Source of the DNA: Cupriavidus numazuensis
GTDB lineage: Bacteria; Pseudomonadota; Gammaproteobacteria; Burkholderiales; Burkholderiaceae
Assembly: GCF_905397435.1 (NCBI RefSeq)
Contig: NZ_CAJPVI010000003.1
Location: forward strand, 124,001-188,000
DNA: 64,000 bases
Direction of reading: 5' to 3'
The notes under the pieces are model-generated. The model was not told the origin of the DNA. It saw only the letters and a list, made by a program, of their open reading frames with translations, and searched no databases. The translations under genes were made by a program, and so were the position numbers. Below are positions 55,499 through 63,740 of this stretch, piece after piece. Each line of letters begins with the position of its first letter. Positions within the stretch are counted from its first letter, which is position 1.

Positions 55499-56257
55499 AT
55501 GACCCAGGCACAGCACGGGGGCTGGATTCCCGTACGCAAGGATTTCGTCGACCTCGACACGCGCTGCCACGCGCGCGGCGCCACGGGGCGGCATCACGGC
55601 TTTCCCGATGGCCGGGCCTTCATCCTGCGTGATGCGCAGGGCCACGAATATCCGTTTGGCGACGCCTGTGCCCGGGTCGCGGTGGTTCATCCCGGCCTGC
55701 TCGCGCAAGTGCCGGATTACACCGAGCGCGACGTGGTACGGCAATCTGAGGCGCTGGATGCCGTGATCGCCAGTGCATCACGCCGCCGGCCGACCAGCGC
55801 CGAGCGCGACGCCGCGCAGCGCCTGGCGGCGATCCGCTACCTTGTGCTGCGTATGGAGAAGGTCGCGTCCGTGCCACGCGTGCAGCCCACGGTGCGCTTT
55901 GCGCCACTGCAGGACGTCTACGAATATTTCCAGCGCACCGGTGATCTGAGCCGCGCCCAGGTGAGCCGCATCCTTGCCATCGAGCGCAGCCCGACCACGC
56001 CGCCGCGGCTCAGGGCGACCAATCTGCTTGATGTCTATACCGCGCATGTCAAGCTCGAACGGCTGATTGCGGCGTCGAACCGGCTCGACAACATCCGGTT
56101 CCTGCGCGGCCTGCATGACTGGCTGGCGCGCCAACTGGTGCTGTCGGCCGCGCAACTCGGCGCAGCGGGCATCGAGATGCATCCGCAGGCGTTCAGCTCG
56201 CCCGGCATCTGGGGGCCGGACGAGGCACGGGCTGGCGACAGCGGACAGCTTTTCTGA
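55499..56257 (+). CDS. Hypothetical protein, helical, no family recognised
   Basis: A 252-residue protein with no family that I recognise. It begins WIPVRKDFVDLDTRCHARG and has an N-terminal polar domain (about 1-85) with RHHGFPDGRAF and YPFGDACARV. From about residue 95 it is mostly helical and rich in Arg, Leu and Ala (RDAAQRLAAIRYLVLRMEKV; ARVSRILAIERSPTTPP). No membrane segment, signal peptide or catalytic motif stands out. It follows dppA by 102 bases and precedes the DUF2817 gene by 73 bases in the same direction. High GC and codon pattern like its neighbours support its being a real gene. Confidence 0.7.
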   Translation: MTQAQHGGWIPVRKDFVDLDTRCHARGATGRHHGFPDGRAFILRDAQGHEYPFGDACARVAVVHPGLLAQVPDYTERDVVRQSEALDAVIASASRRRPTSAERDAAQRLAAIRYLVLRMEKVASVPRVQPTVRFAPLQDVYEYFQRTGDLSRAQVSRILAIERSPTTPPRLRATNLLDVYTAHVKLERLIAASNRLDNIRFLRGLHDWLARQLVLSAAQLGAAGIEMHPQAFSSPGIWGPDEARAGDSGQLF

Positions 56258-56330
56258 CGCACTGCACGTTGGCAAGCCGGGACGAATTGGCGTCTAATGC
56301 CAGCATCTCCGTTCGCGAGGGGCAGTTGCC

Positions 56331-57413
56331 ATGGGCCAGGTTTCGGGAAGCTTTGCCACCAGTTATGCCGAGGCGCGGCAGAAGTTCCTGGCCGCCGCGC
56401 GCGCCGCGGGCGCGACACTTGCCGAATTTCCCCATCCGACCCGGCGCGGGAGCGCCGGCGAGGACCTTGCCATGGATGTCGCCTGGGTAGGGCCCGCCGA
56501 CGCCCGGCGCGTGCTGATGATCAGCTCCGGCGTACATGGCGTGGAAGGCTTCTGCGGCTCCGGCGCACAGGTGGCCCTGCTGTCCGACGCCATACTGCTG
56601 GCCGATTGCGCCGAGGCACGCCTGGGCTTGCTGGTGGTGCACGCAGTCAATCCCTACGGCTTTTCGCATTTGCGCCGGGTCAACGAAGACAACGTCGATC
56701 TGAACCGCAATTTCATGGATTTTGCGCAGCCACTGCCGGATAACGCGCCCTACGGGGAAATTGCACCGATGCTGTTGCCCGCACACTGGCCGCCCTCGGG
56801 TACGGAGCACGCCCAGTTCATGAAAGCCGTCGCGGAAAAGGGCATGGACTGGTACCAGACCGCGGTCAGCAGCGGCCAGTACCAGGACCCGAAAGGCCTG
56901 TTCTACGGCGGCAACAAGGAGACCTGGAGCAACTACACGCTGCGGCGCGTGCTCGCGCGCTTCGGCAGCGGGCGCAGCAGCCTGCGCTGGATCGACATCC
57001 ACACCGGCCTCGGCCCGTGGGGGTATGGCGAGCCGATCTGCATGGGGCCCGATGACGATGGCCAACTCAAGCGCACGCGTGCCATCTGGGGTGGTGAGGT
57101 CACCTCGATCTATGACGGCTCCTCAAGTTCGGCCCGGCTGACCGGCCTTGCGTGGGAGGCCGTGGCCGGCACGCTTCCGGACGTCGACTATGCAGGAATA
57201 GCGCTGGAATTCGGCACGTTGCCGGTTGCGGAAGTCCTTGACGCGCTGCGCGGCGACCACTGGCTGTACCTGCATCCGGAAGCCGATGAAAACCAGCGCA
57301 TGCTGGTCCGGCAGGCCATGTGGCGCGCGTTCTATGGCGATGCCGACGACTGGCGCGCGGGCGTGGTGGAGCAGGTGACCGAGGCCGTCCGCAAGGCCAT
57401 GCGCGCGAGATAA
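56331..57413 (+). CDS. DUF2817 metallopeptidase (M14-like)
   Basis: A 360-residue protein of DUF2817, related to zinc carboxypeptidases of family M14. The zinc ligands His69 and Glu72 are in SSGVHGVEGF, and the third His is in WIDIHTGLGPWG. The VNEDNVDLNRNF segment mirrors the NxRxNRD-like substrate motif, and ALEFGTLP provides a conserved Glu near the C-terminus. The cytoplasmic location is inferred from the absence of a signal peptide. The gene comes after the peptide operon and may extend its breakdown capacity, but it is not clearly co-transcribed. A REP-like repeat follows. Confidence 0.85.
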   Translation: MGQVSGSFATSYAEARQKFLAAARAAGATLAEFPHPTRRGSAGEDLAMDVAWVGPADARRVLMISSGVHGVEGFCGSGAQVALLSDAILLADCAEARLGLLVVHAVNPYGFSHLRRVNEDNVDLNRNFMDFAQPLPDNAPYGEIAPMLLPAHWPPSGTEHAQFMKAVAEKGMDWYQTAVSSGQYQDPKGLFYGGNKETWSNYTLRRVLARFGSGRSSLRWIDIHTGLGPWGYGEPICMGPDDDGQLKRTRAIWGGEVTSIYDGSSSSARLTGLAWEAVAGTLPDVDYAGIALEFGTLPVAEVLDALRGDHWLYLHPEADENQRMLVRQAMWRAFYGDADDWRAGVVEQVTEAVRKAMRAR

Positions 57414-57570
57414 CGGACCGGCTGAGACGTGCTGGATACGCCCCTTTCCCTTGGGGGGTAATGGTGTCGGCAAAAGCCAAAAGTCGCGATTGGATATTGG
57501 TGTCCCCCTGGCCCATGCATAGGACTGGGGCCGGGGGTGAGGGTTGGCGTGTCTCGATGCGGCTGCCTTG

Positions 57571-57627
57571 ACTTCGTGGAGGTGCCGGCCCTCTCCCCCA
57601 ACCCCTCTCCCGCAGGCGGGAGAGGGG
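57571..57627 (+). repeat. REP-like dispersed repeat, copy 2 (after DUF2817)
   Basis: The second copy of the 57-base element seen inside the gsi operon. Here the terminal inverted repeat is perfect: CCCCTCTCCCGC (57602-57613) and GCGGGAGAGGGG (57616-57627). It lies between convergent genes in a 253-base gap, where it could end transcription both ways. Confidence 0.8.
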
Positions 57628-57666
57628 AGCAAACAGGCGGGTATGTCTTTCTGTTGCGTGGCGGTT

Positions 57667-58566
57667 TCAGATATCCGCCTGCTCGCACCAGCTCACCACC
57701 GCATCGCGAAAGTCCTGGCAAATCGGCGAGAGGTAGCCGTCAGCGCGCCAGAAGATGGCCAGCTCATGCTGCCAGGCCATGCCCGGGCCTTCTATCGCCT
57801 CAAGCCCTTGTCCTTCCGCCTGCTTGAGAATGCGCGGCGGCATGATGCCGAGCAGGTCCGAATGTCGCAGCAGTTCGCCGAACGCCACAGGAGAGGCTGT
57901 GCTTTCCACGGCCACGCGCGGCGGCGGTAGCCCCACTGCCGTGAAACGTTCCTCGAGCCATTGCCGCAGATAGAGCGAACTCGCGGGCACGGCCCAGCGT
58001 TCTTCGGTCAGGTCCGCCAGCGTACGGAAGCGCGCGCGGCGCGGATGCTCGCTGCGCGCGACGATCTGCATCGTCAGCGGGCCCAGCGGCAAGCCGCATA
58101 CATCCTCGGGCACGCTGGTGGGGCGCGCGGCCAAAATCAGGTCGACGTCGCCGTTCTGCAGCACGGCCATCAGGCGCGCGCTCAGGTGGGTTTCGATCGA
58201 AAACACGGCCAGCGGGCGGCTTACGAAGAACTGCGCCAGCAGCGGTGAGAGCAGCGACGGTACCAGGTACGGGATGGCACCGAGCCGCACCGTGCCCGCC
58301 TTGGCGACCCGCTGCTCGGCCAGTTCCTGCCGCATGTCGCTCGCGGCCAGGGAGATCTTGCGCGCATGGGCATGCAGTGTCTTGCCAACGCTCGTCAGCA
58401 CCAGCCCGCGCGGCGTACGCTCGAACAGCGGCATGCCAGCCTCCGCCTCAAGGCGCGCCAGCGTCTTGGACAGGGCGGACTGCGTCACGCCCAGCGCGGC
58501 GGCGGCGCGATGCAGGTTCGCGTGCTGGGTCACGACCAGGAAGGCTTCGATGTCCTCGAATCGCAT
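57667..58566 (-). CDS. LysR-family transcriptional regulator
   Basis: A 299-residue LTTR. The HTH reads MRFEDIEAFLVVTQHANLHRAAAALGVTQ then SALSKTLARLEAEAGMPLFERTPRG. The C-terminal effector domain has VRLGAIPYLVPSLLSPLLAQF. Seven extra residues upstream (start 58587) are possible. It is divergent from the Bug receptor gene, with 186 bases between, so it probably controls that receptor and the following two genes in response to a catabolic substrate. Confidence 0.86.
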   Translation of the reverse strand: MRFEDIEAFLVVTQHANLHRAAAALGVTQSALSKTLARLEAEAGMPLFERTPRGLVLTSVGKTLHAHARKISLAASDMRQELAEQRVAKAGTVRLGAIPYLVPSLLSPLLAQFFVSRPLAVFSIETHLSARLMAVLQNGDVDLILAARPTSVPEDVCGLPLGPLTMQIVARSEHPRRARFRTLADLTEERWAVPASSLYLRQWLEERFTAVGLPPPRVAVESTASPVAFGELLRHSDLLGIMPPRILKQAEGQGLEAIEGPGMAWQHELAIFWRADGYLSPICQDFRDAVVSWCEQADI

Positions 58567-58752
58567 CGCGTCGGCAAGTGGGCGCAAGAATGGGATCGGG
58601 GCATTGTAGCTGCCATTGGTTGCTCATTCCTGCGGGGAATCGCGCCGGTACTCGCGGGAATCACGCAGCGTGGGCGGCTGCCCTAGACTGCGGCCAAGGC
58701 GCTGACAGGCCATGCATGCCGCAAACAAGCGCCGCACACAGGAGACAAGCCA

Positions 58753-59742
58753 ATGCAGAACCAATCCGCGCGGCTGCGTGCCGCCTTGCTGGGCATCGTG
58801 CTGAGCGCCGTGACCGGGACCGCCGCCATGGCAGCCGATACTGATCCCTATCCGTCTCGGCCGCTGACCATCGTGGTGCCGTCCGTGGCCGGCAACGTCA
58901 ACGACGCCGCGGCGCGGCTGATCGGGCAGGAGCTCACGAAGACGTGGAACCAGCCCGTGATCGTCGAGAACAAGCCGGGCGCGGGCACGACAACGGGCAC
59001 CAAGTACGTGGCGCGTGCGGAGAAGGATGGCTACACCGTGCTGCTCACGTTCACCGCTCACGTCCAGAACCCGTCGCTGTACCAGCGCATCGGTTATGAC
59101 CCGATCGCGGACTTCGCGCCGGTCAGCGAGGTGGCCATCTCGTACACCGTGCTCGCAGTGTCCTCGGATTTCCCGGCGCGCACGCTCAAGGATGTGGTGG
59201 CGCTGGTCAAGGCCAATCCGGGCAAGTATCCGTATGGGTCCTATGGCGCCGGCACCACGGGCCATATCCTCGGCGAACTGTTCAAGCGGGAAGCCGGGCT
59301 CGACATGACGCACGTCGCTTACAAAGGCGGCGCGCCGCTCGTCACGGATCTGGCAGCCGGCCACGTAAAGATCGGCCTGGTGCCGGTCGGCACGGCCATG
59401 TCGCTGCTGCAAAGCGGAAAGATTATCCCCGTCGCGCTGGCCGGCGCCGAGCGCTCGGCGTTGCTGCCGAACGTCCCGACGTTCCGCGAAGCCGGCTACA
59501 AGGGCTTCGAGCCCGATGCGTGGATGGGCCTGATGTTCCCGGCTGGCGTGCCGAAGGCGCGCGTCGATGCGCTGTCGCGCGAGGTCGCTCGGATCGTGCG
59601 CATGCCCGAGATCGCAAAGAAGATGAAGGACCTGAATCTCGAGCCCGTCGGCAACTCGCCCGAGGCGTTTGCAGCGGTCCTGAAGAGTGATCAGGACAAA
59701 TGGAGCCGCATCATCCGCGATGTCGGCATCGCGATGGAATGA
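58753..59742 (+). CDS. Bug/TctC-family tripartite transporter receptor
   Basis: A 329-residue periplasmic receptor of the Bug family, highly expanded in Burkholderiales. The signal peptide covers about residues 1-30 (LLGIVLSAVTGTAAMA). Family motifs follow: YPSRPLTIVVPSVAGNVNDAAARLIGQEL, NKPGAGTTTGTKYVARAEKDGYT and GSYGAGTTGHILGELFK. It should capture a carboxylate. The partner TctA/TctB membrane genes are absent here. It lies 18 bases before the quinone oxidoreductase gene, in one transcript with the CoA-transferase. Confidence 0.92.
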   Translation: MQNQSARLRAALLGIVLSAVTGTAAMAADTDPYPSRPLTIVVPSVAGNVNDAAARLIGQELTKTWNQPVIVENKPGAGTTTGTKYVARAEKDGYTVLLTFTAHVQNPSLYQRIGYDPIADFAPVSEVAISYTVLAVSSDFPARTLKDVVALVKANPGKYPYGSYGAGTTGHILGELFKREAGLDMTHVAYKGGAPLVTDLAAGHVKIGLVPVGTAMSLLQSGKIIPVALAGAERSALLPNVPTFREAGYKGFEPDAWMGLMFPAGVPKARVDALSREVARIVRMPEIAKKMKDLNLEPVGNSPEAFAAVLKSDQDKWSRIIRDVGIAME

Positions 59743-59760
59743 GGGAGGCTTGAGCGCGGT

Positions 59761-60771
59761 ATGGGCGATTACCTTGGACTGGTGTGCTCGCGCTGGTGTC
59801 ACTGGAGCGAACTGGAACTGCAGCGAATCGCACGGCGTCCGTTGGCGCCGGGGCAGGTGCGCATCCGTGTGCGGCATGCGGGCGTGGGCTTTGCGCTGAG
59901 CCTGTTCGTGTCAGGCAAGTACCAGCGCAAGCCACCGTTGCCGTTCACGCCGGGCACGGAAGCAGCAGGGGAGATCATTGAGGTGGCGCCCGATGTGACG
60001 CGTCTTCGGCCCGGACAGCGCGTAGCCGCCGCATTGGACTGGGGCGGGTTTGCGCAGGAAGTTGTGACCACCGCCGATACCGTGTACCCGGTGCCCGATG
60101 CGCTGGACCTGGCGAGTGCCGCAGCGTTGCCAGTCACCTACGGCACCGTCTGGGCCGCGCTGGCCTGGCGCGCGGCGCTGCAGCCGGGCGAGACCCTGCT
60201 TGTTCACGGCGCAAGCGGTTCACTGGGGACGGCGGCCGTGCAGGTGGGACGGCTGATGGGCGCGCGCGTGATTGCGACGGCGAGCACCGACGCCAAGCGC
60301 GAGGCGGCCTTGCGCAATGGCGCTGCGCATGCGCTGTCGTCCGATCCGCAAACGCTGGCGGCCGAGGTGAAGGCACTGTGCCCGGCGGGCGGCGTGGACG
60401 TCGTATTCGACCCTGTGGGCGGCGATCTCTTCGATGCCTCGCTGCGCTGTGCGGCGCCGGGCGGCCGCCTGCTGTCGATCGGCTATGCCGGCGGCCGCAT
60501 TCCCGAGGTGCCGGCCAACCTGCTGCTCGTAAAGAACCTGTCGGTGATCGGCTTCAACTACGGCTACTACATCGGCTGGGGTCTGACCGACGAGCGCAGC
60601 CGGTTCGCGCCGCAGGTGCAGGACGTGGTCGGCAAGGTCATGCATGCCGTGGCGAACGCAGAGATGCCGAAGCCGGTCCTGCAGCATTTCGACCTGCACC
60701 AGTGGCTCGAGGCCGTCGACACCACCATGTCGCGCCGCGCGATCGGAAAGGTCATGCTGGACATGCCCTGA
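59761..60771 (+). CDS. NADPH:quinone oxidoreductase-type (zinc-free MDR) dehydrogenase
   Basis: A 336-residue member of the medium-chain dehydrogenase/reductase family, quinone oxidoreductase branch. The catalytic domain has RIRVRHAGVGFALSL. The NADPH-binding Rossmann segment is LVHGASGSLGTAAVQVGRLMGARV. No cysteine zinc ligands are seen. It probably reduces an enone, quinone or enoyl-CoA intermediate. It starts 18 bases after the Bug gene and is followed by a CoA-transferase gene after 39 bases. Confidence 0.88.
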   Translation: MGDYLGLVCSRWCHWSELELQRIARRPLAPGQVRIRVRHAGVGFALSLFVSGKYQRKPPLPFTPGTEAAGEIIEVAPDVTRLRPGQRVAAALDWGGFAQEVVTTADTVYPVPDALDLASAAALPVTYGTVWAALAWRAALQPGETLLVHGASGSLGTAAVQVGRLMGARVIATASTDAKREAALRNGAAHALSSDPQTLAAEVKALCPAGGVDVVFDPVGGDLFDASLRCAAPGGRLLSIGYAGGRIPEVPANLLLVKNLSVIGFNYGYYIGWGLTDERSRFAPQVQDVVGKVMHAVANAEMPKPVLQHFDLHQWLEAVDTTMSRRAIGKVMLDMP

Positions 60772-60810
60772 CGGGGCAGCAGGGCCACCAAAGAACAACG
60801 GGAGACAGAC

Positions 60811-61962
60811 TTGAACAAGACACCTGTGGCCGACGATGACGCCATGCTGGCCGGCCTGACCGTGCTGGACCTGAGCCAGGGCATTGCCGGCCCGTACTGC
60901 GGGCTGATCCTGCGCCAGCAGGGCGCGCGCGTGATCAAGGTCGAGCCACCCGCAGGCGACTGGGGCCGCCAGATGGGCCGCGTGCGCGAAGGACAGACGG
61001 CGATCGCCATTGCCTACAACGCCGGCAAGGAGAGCGTGGTGCTCGATACGCGCACCGAATCAGGCAAGGACGCGCTGCGCAAGCTCGCGGAGCAGGCTGA
61101 CGTGATCATCCAGAACTATCGCCCCGGCGTGGCCGAGCGCATGGGCGTCGGCTATGAAGCGCTGTCGGCGCGCAACCCTGCGCTCGTCTATGTCTCGATC
61201 ACAGGCTACGGTCAGGACGGCCCGCTCGCGGGCTTGCCTGCGGTCGATACGACGATCCAGGCTTTCAGCGGCCTGATGCACGTGAACCGCGACGCTGCCG
61301 GCCAGCCGCGCCGCATCGGCTTCTTCCTGGTGGACCTGAGCACAGGCCTCTATGCGGCGCAGCATGCATCGGCTGCGCTGTTCCGCGCGGCGCGCAGCGG
61401 CAAGGGGCGGCACGTGCAGATGTCGCTGCTGGAGGCAAGCGCGGCGTTGCAGTCCTATCTGCTGGTGGATGACGCGATGTTCCCGGATGCCGAGTTCGCC
61501 GCCGCGAATGCGCCCACGGGCATGTTCCAGGCCGCGGATGGCCCGCTCTACGTCAGTATGCTCAATGACGCGATGTTCATGCGTCTGGCTACCGTTCTAG
61601 GGTTCGATGACTGGCTGGCCGATCCCGGTCTGCGCACGAGTGCGGGCCGCCTGCCGCGTACGGCCGAACTGTGCCAACGGTTGGGCGCCGCGCTGGCGCA
61701 GAAGCCGCTGGCGTACTGGGGGTCGGTCTTTACGGAGCATGATGTGCTGTTCGCACGCATAAGCCGGCCACGCGAGTTGCGGGGGAGCGAGCAATGCACG
61801 CAGGCCGGCGTATTTGGCAACGTTTCACAGGCCGGCCTTGGCGAGCTGCCGTGGGCGAACCTGCCGGGTTTCGCCGGGAGCGTTCATCCGCATGGGTCGG
61901 CGCCGCTGCTCGGCGAACACACGGCCTCAGTGCTCGCCGAATTTGGTATTGCCGAGGCCTAG
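60811..61962 (+). CDS. CaiB/BaiF-family CoA transferase
   Basis: A 383-residue class III CoA transferase moving CoA between acyl-CoA and a free acid. Hallmarks are VLDLSQGIAGPYCGLILRQQGARVIKVEPP at the N-terminus and VDTTIQAFSGLM, where the Asp (about 152) is the catalytic carboxylate that forms the mixed anhydride. It starts at TTG behind a GGGAG site; an ATG at 60844 is an alternative. Along with the Bug receptor and reductase this suggests uptake and CoA activation of an organic acid. The substrate is not deducible. Confidence 0.9.
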   Translation: MNKTPVADDDAMLAGLTVLDLSQGIAGPYCGLILRQQGARVIKVEPPAGDWGRQMGRVREGQTAIAIAYNAGKESVVLDTRTESGKDALRKLAEQADVIIQNYRPGVAERMGVGYEALSARNPALVYVSITGYGQDGPLAGLPAVDTTIQAFSGLMHVNRDAAGQPRRIGFFLVDLSTGLYAAQHASAALFRAARSGKGRHVQMSLLEASAALQSYLLVDDAMFPDAEFAAANAPTGMFQAADGPLYVSMLNDAMFMRLATVLGFDDWLADPGLRTSAGRLPRTAELCQRLGAALAQKPLAYWGSVFTEHDVLFARISRPRELRGSEQCTQAGVFGNVSQAGLGELPWANLPGFAGSVHPHGSAPLLGEHTASVLAEFGIAEA

Positions 61963-61987
61963 TGTCGCGCCGGCGGGTCAGCAGTCT

Positions 61988-62833
61988 TCAGCACTGGGAC
62001 AGCGTATCGGCCAGCCACTCGATCACCGGCCGGAAGCGCGATGCGCCGCGGAATTCGGTCGGATAGGCCAGCCAGATCTCGCGCATGACCTCTGGCACCT
62101 CGCGCAACAGGCGCAATCCGGCGTCGTCGCGCGCCACATAGTGGGGAAGCAGGGCGGTCCCCAGGCCCGCGCGCACGCCTTCGCGGATGGCCAGCATATT
62201 GTTGGCGTGAAAGGCGATGCGCCGCCTGGCGCTGAGCGGCCACGTCGCCTCGGGAATGTCATAGCCCTCGTCGAGCAAGGCGCACAGCGGCGTGCTGTCG
62301 TCCATGGGCACGCTTGCGGACCCGTAGAGTCCGAAACGCACCGTGCCGACCCGCTGGGCCACGACATCGTCCTCTTTGGGGTGTGCGAGCCGTATGGCCA
62401 GATGCGCATGCCGCCGGGCAAGGCTTGCCACGCGGTCATCCAGTTCGAGCCGGACCACGATATCGGGATGGGCCGCATACAGGGCTGGCAGGCGCGGTGT
62501 CAGGAAGTGGCTGCCGAGCGCGGCGGTAGCGGCAATCCGTACCACGCCCGACACGCCGCTGCCCGCGCCTTCGATCTCGCGCAGCAGCCGCCCGGCCGAC
62601 TGCTCCATCTGCCGGGCTGCCGTCAGTGCGCTGCGGCCGGCCGAGGTCAATTCGAAGGCCCCTTCTGACCGCGTGGCAACGGGCTTGCCGAGGGCCTCTT
62701 CGAGACGCCGGATGCGCCGGATCGCGGTGGCGTGGGTGATATCAAGCTCGCGCGCGCAGGCCGAATAGCTCCCAGCGCGAATCAGCGTGGACAGGGTCAG
62801 CAGGTCGTCCCACGAGACTGTACGTTTTTGCAC
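61988..62833 (-). CDS. LysR-family transcriptional regulator
   Basis: A 281-residue LTTR of the short type. The HTH is SWDDLLTLSTLIRAGSYSACARELDITHATA then IRRLEEALGKPVATR, and the effector domain begins near residue 90 with GVVRIAATAALGSHFL. It is convergent with the CoA-transferase gene (25 bases between) and divergent from the isochorismatase-like gene, whose start is 85 bases away. The second is its likely target. The effector is unknown. Confidence 0.86.
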   Translation of the reverse strand: MQKRTVSWDDLLTLSTLIRAGSYSACARELDITHATAIRRIRRLEEALGKPVATRSEGAFELTSAGRSALTAARQMEQSAGRLLREIEGAGSGVSGVVRIAATAALGSHFLTPRLPALYAAHPDIVVRLELDDRVASLARRHAHLAIRLAHPKEDDVVAQRVGTVRFGLYGSASVPMDDSTPLCALLDEGYDIPEATWPLSARRRIAFHANNMLAIREGVRAGLGTALLPHYVARDDAGLRLLREVPEVMREIWLAYPTEFRGASRFRPVIEWLADTLSQC

Positions 62834-62918
62834 AGCGGCTGTGTGTGAGTGGGTAATTGGCGCACAGCATAGCGTGCTCTACGATGCCTGCACAACTTGT
62901 TCACCCGGAGATTCCGAC

Positions 62919-63527
62919 ATGACTACCGCTACGCCCGTGACCCTGCTCGATGCCGTCGGCGCCAGCCGCAAGCCCTCCGCCTGGGAGGATTCCGTGCTGG
63001 TCCTGGTCGATCATCAGCGCGAATACATCGACGGCGTGCTGCCGCTCGTCGGCATGCCGGAAGCCGTGGCCGCCTGTGCGGACCTGCTGGCGCTGGCGCG
63101 TCAGCATGGCACGCCGGTGATCCACGTGATGCACCACGGCAAGGGGAAGGGCGCCTTTGATCCGGAAGGTCCGTATGTGGCGTTTATCGAAGGACTGACG
63201 CCGCAGGGCGACGAGCAGACGGTAGCCAAACACCTGCCCAACAGCTTTGCCGGCACGGACCTGGCCGCGAAGCTGGCAGCGCTGGGCCGCAAGGAACTGA
63301 TCGTGGCCGGCTTCCAGACCCACATGTGCATCAGCGCGACGGTGCGTTCGGCGCTCGATCACGGCTATCGCGTCACGCTGGTGGCCAACGCGTGTGCCAC
63401 GCGCGACCTGCCGGATCCGCTGGGTGGTGCGCCGCTGAGCGCGGCGGAATTGCATCGCGTCACGCTGGCCGCGCTGCATGATCGCTTTGCGACGGTCGTG
63501 CCCGATGCGTCGGTGTGGAAGGCCTGA
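62919..63527 (+). CDS. Isochorismatase-family cysteine hydrolase
   Basis: A 202-residue hydrolase with the Asp-Lys-Cys catalytic triad. Asp31 is in VLVLVDHQREY, Lys104 is in VAKHLPNSF and Cys137 is in GFQTHMCISATVR. It resembles the YcaC/nicotinamidase group rather than EntB. The substrate may be nicotinamide, N-carbamoylsarcosine-like or another amide. The ATG at 62919 has a CGGAG site. It is divergent from the adjacent LysR and followed by tRNA-Val on the other strand. Confidence 0.88.
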   Translation: MTTATPVTLLDAVGASRKPSAWEDSVLVLVDHQREYIDGVLPLVGMPEAVAACADLLALARQHGTPVIHVMHHGKGKGAFDPEGPYVAFIEGLTPQGDEQTVAKHLPNSFAGTDLAAKLAALGRKELIVAGFQTHMCISATVRSALDHGYRVTLVANACATRDLPDPLGGAPLSAAELHRVTLAALHDRFATVVPDASVWKA

Positions 63528-63544
63528 GTCGAAATAATCGGCGC

Positions 63545-63584
63545 CAAAACAAAAACGGACGGTGCCGAAGTGGCGACCGTCCGT
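63545..63584 (-). terminator. Terminator of the tRNA-Val transcript
   Basis: ACGGACGGT (63555-63563) pairs with ACCGTCCGT (63576-63584). Read on the minus strand the stem is followed by TTTTTGTTTT, a good rho-independent stop 16 bases past the tRNA 3' end. Confidence 0.85.
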
Positions 63585-63599
63585 GTCTGCTTTGTGCGT

Positions 63600-63676
63600 T
63601 GGTAGGCTCGATTGGACTCGAACCAACGACCCCCACCATGTCAAGGTGGTGCTCTAACCAGCTGAGCTACGAGCCT
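63600..63676 (-). tRNA. tRNA-Val (GAC anticodon)
   Basis: A 77-base tRNA including encoded CCA. On the minus strand it starts AGGCTCGTAGCTCAGC and forms a 7-bp acceptor stem with CGAGCCT. The anticodon loop is TTGACAT, giving GAC between 5-bp stems CCACC/GGTGG, and the T-arm is GTTGGTTCGAGTCCAAT. The D-arm has the usual AGCTCAGCTGGTTAGAGC. A terminator follows it. Confidence 0.97.
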
Positions 63677-63740
63677 AGCGAAGCCGCAGATTATAGGGAT
63701 GCCTTTGCGGCTGTGCAAGTGTTTTGGAAAAGTTTTTCGC

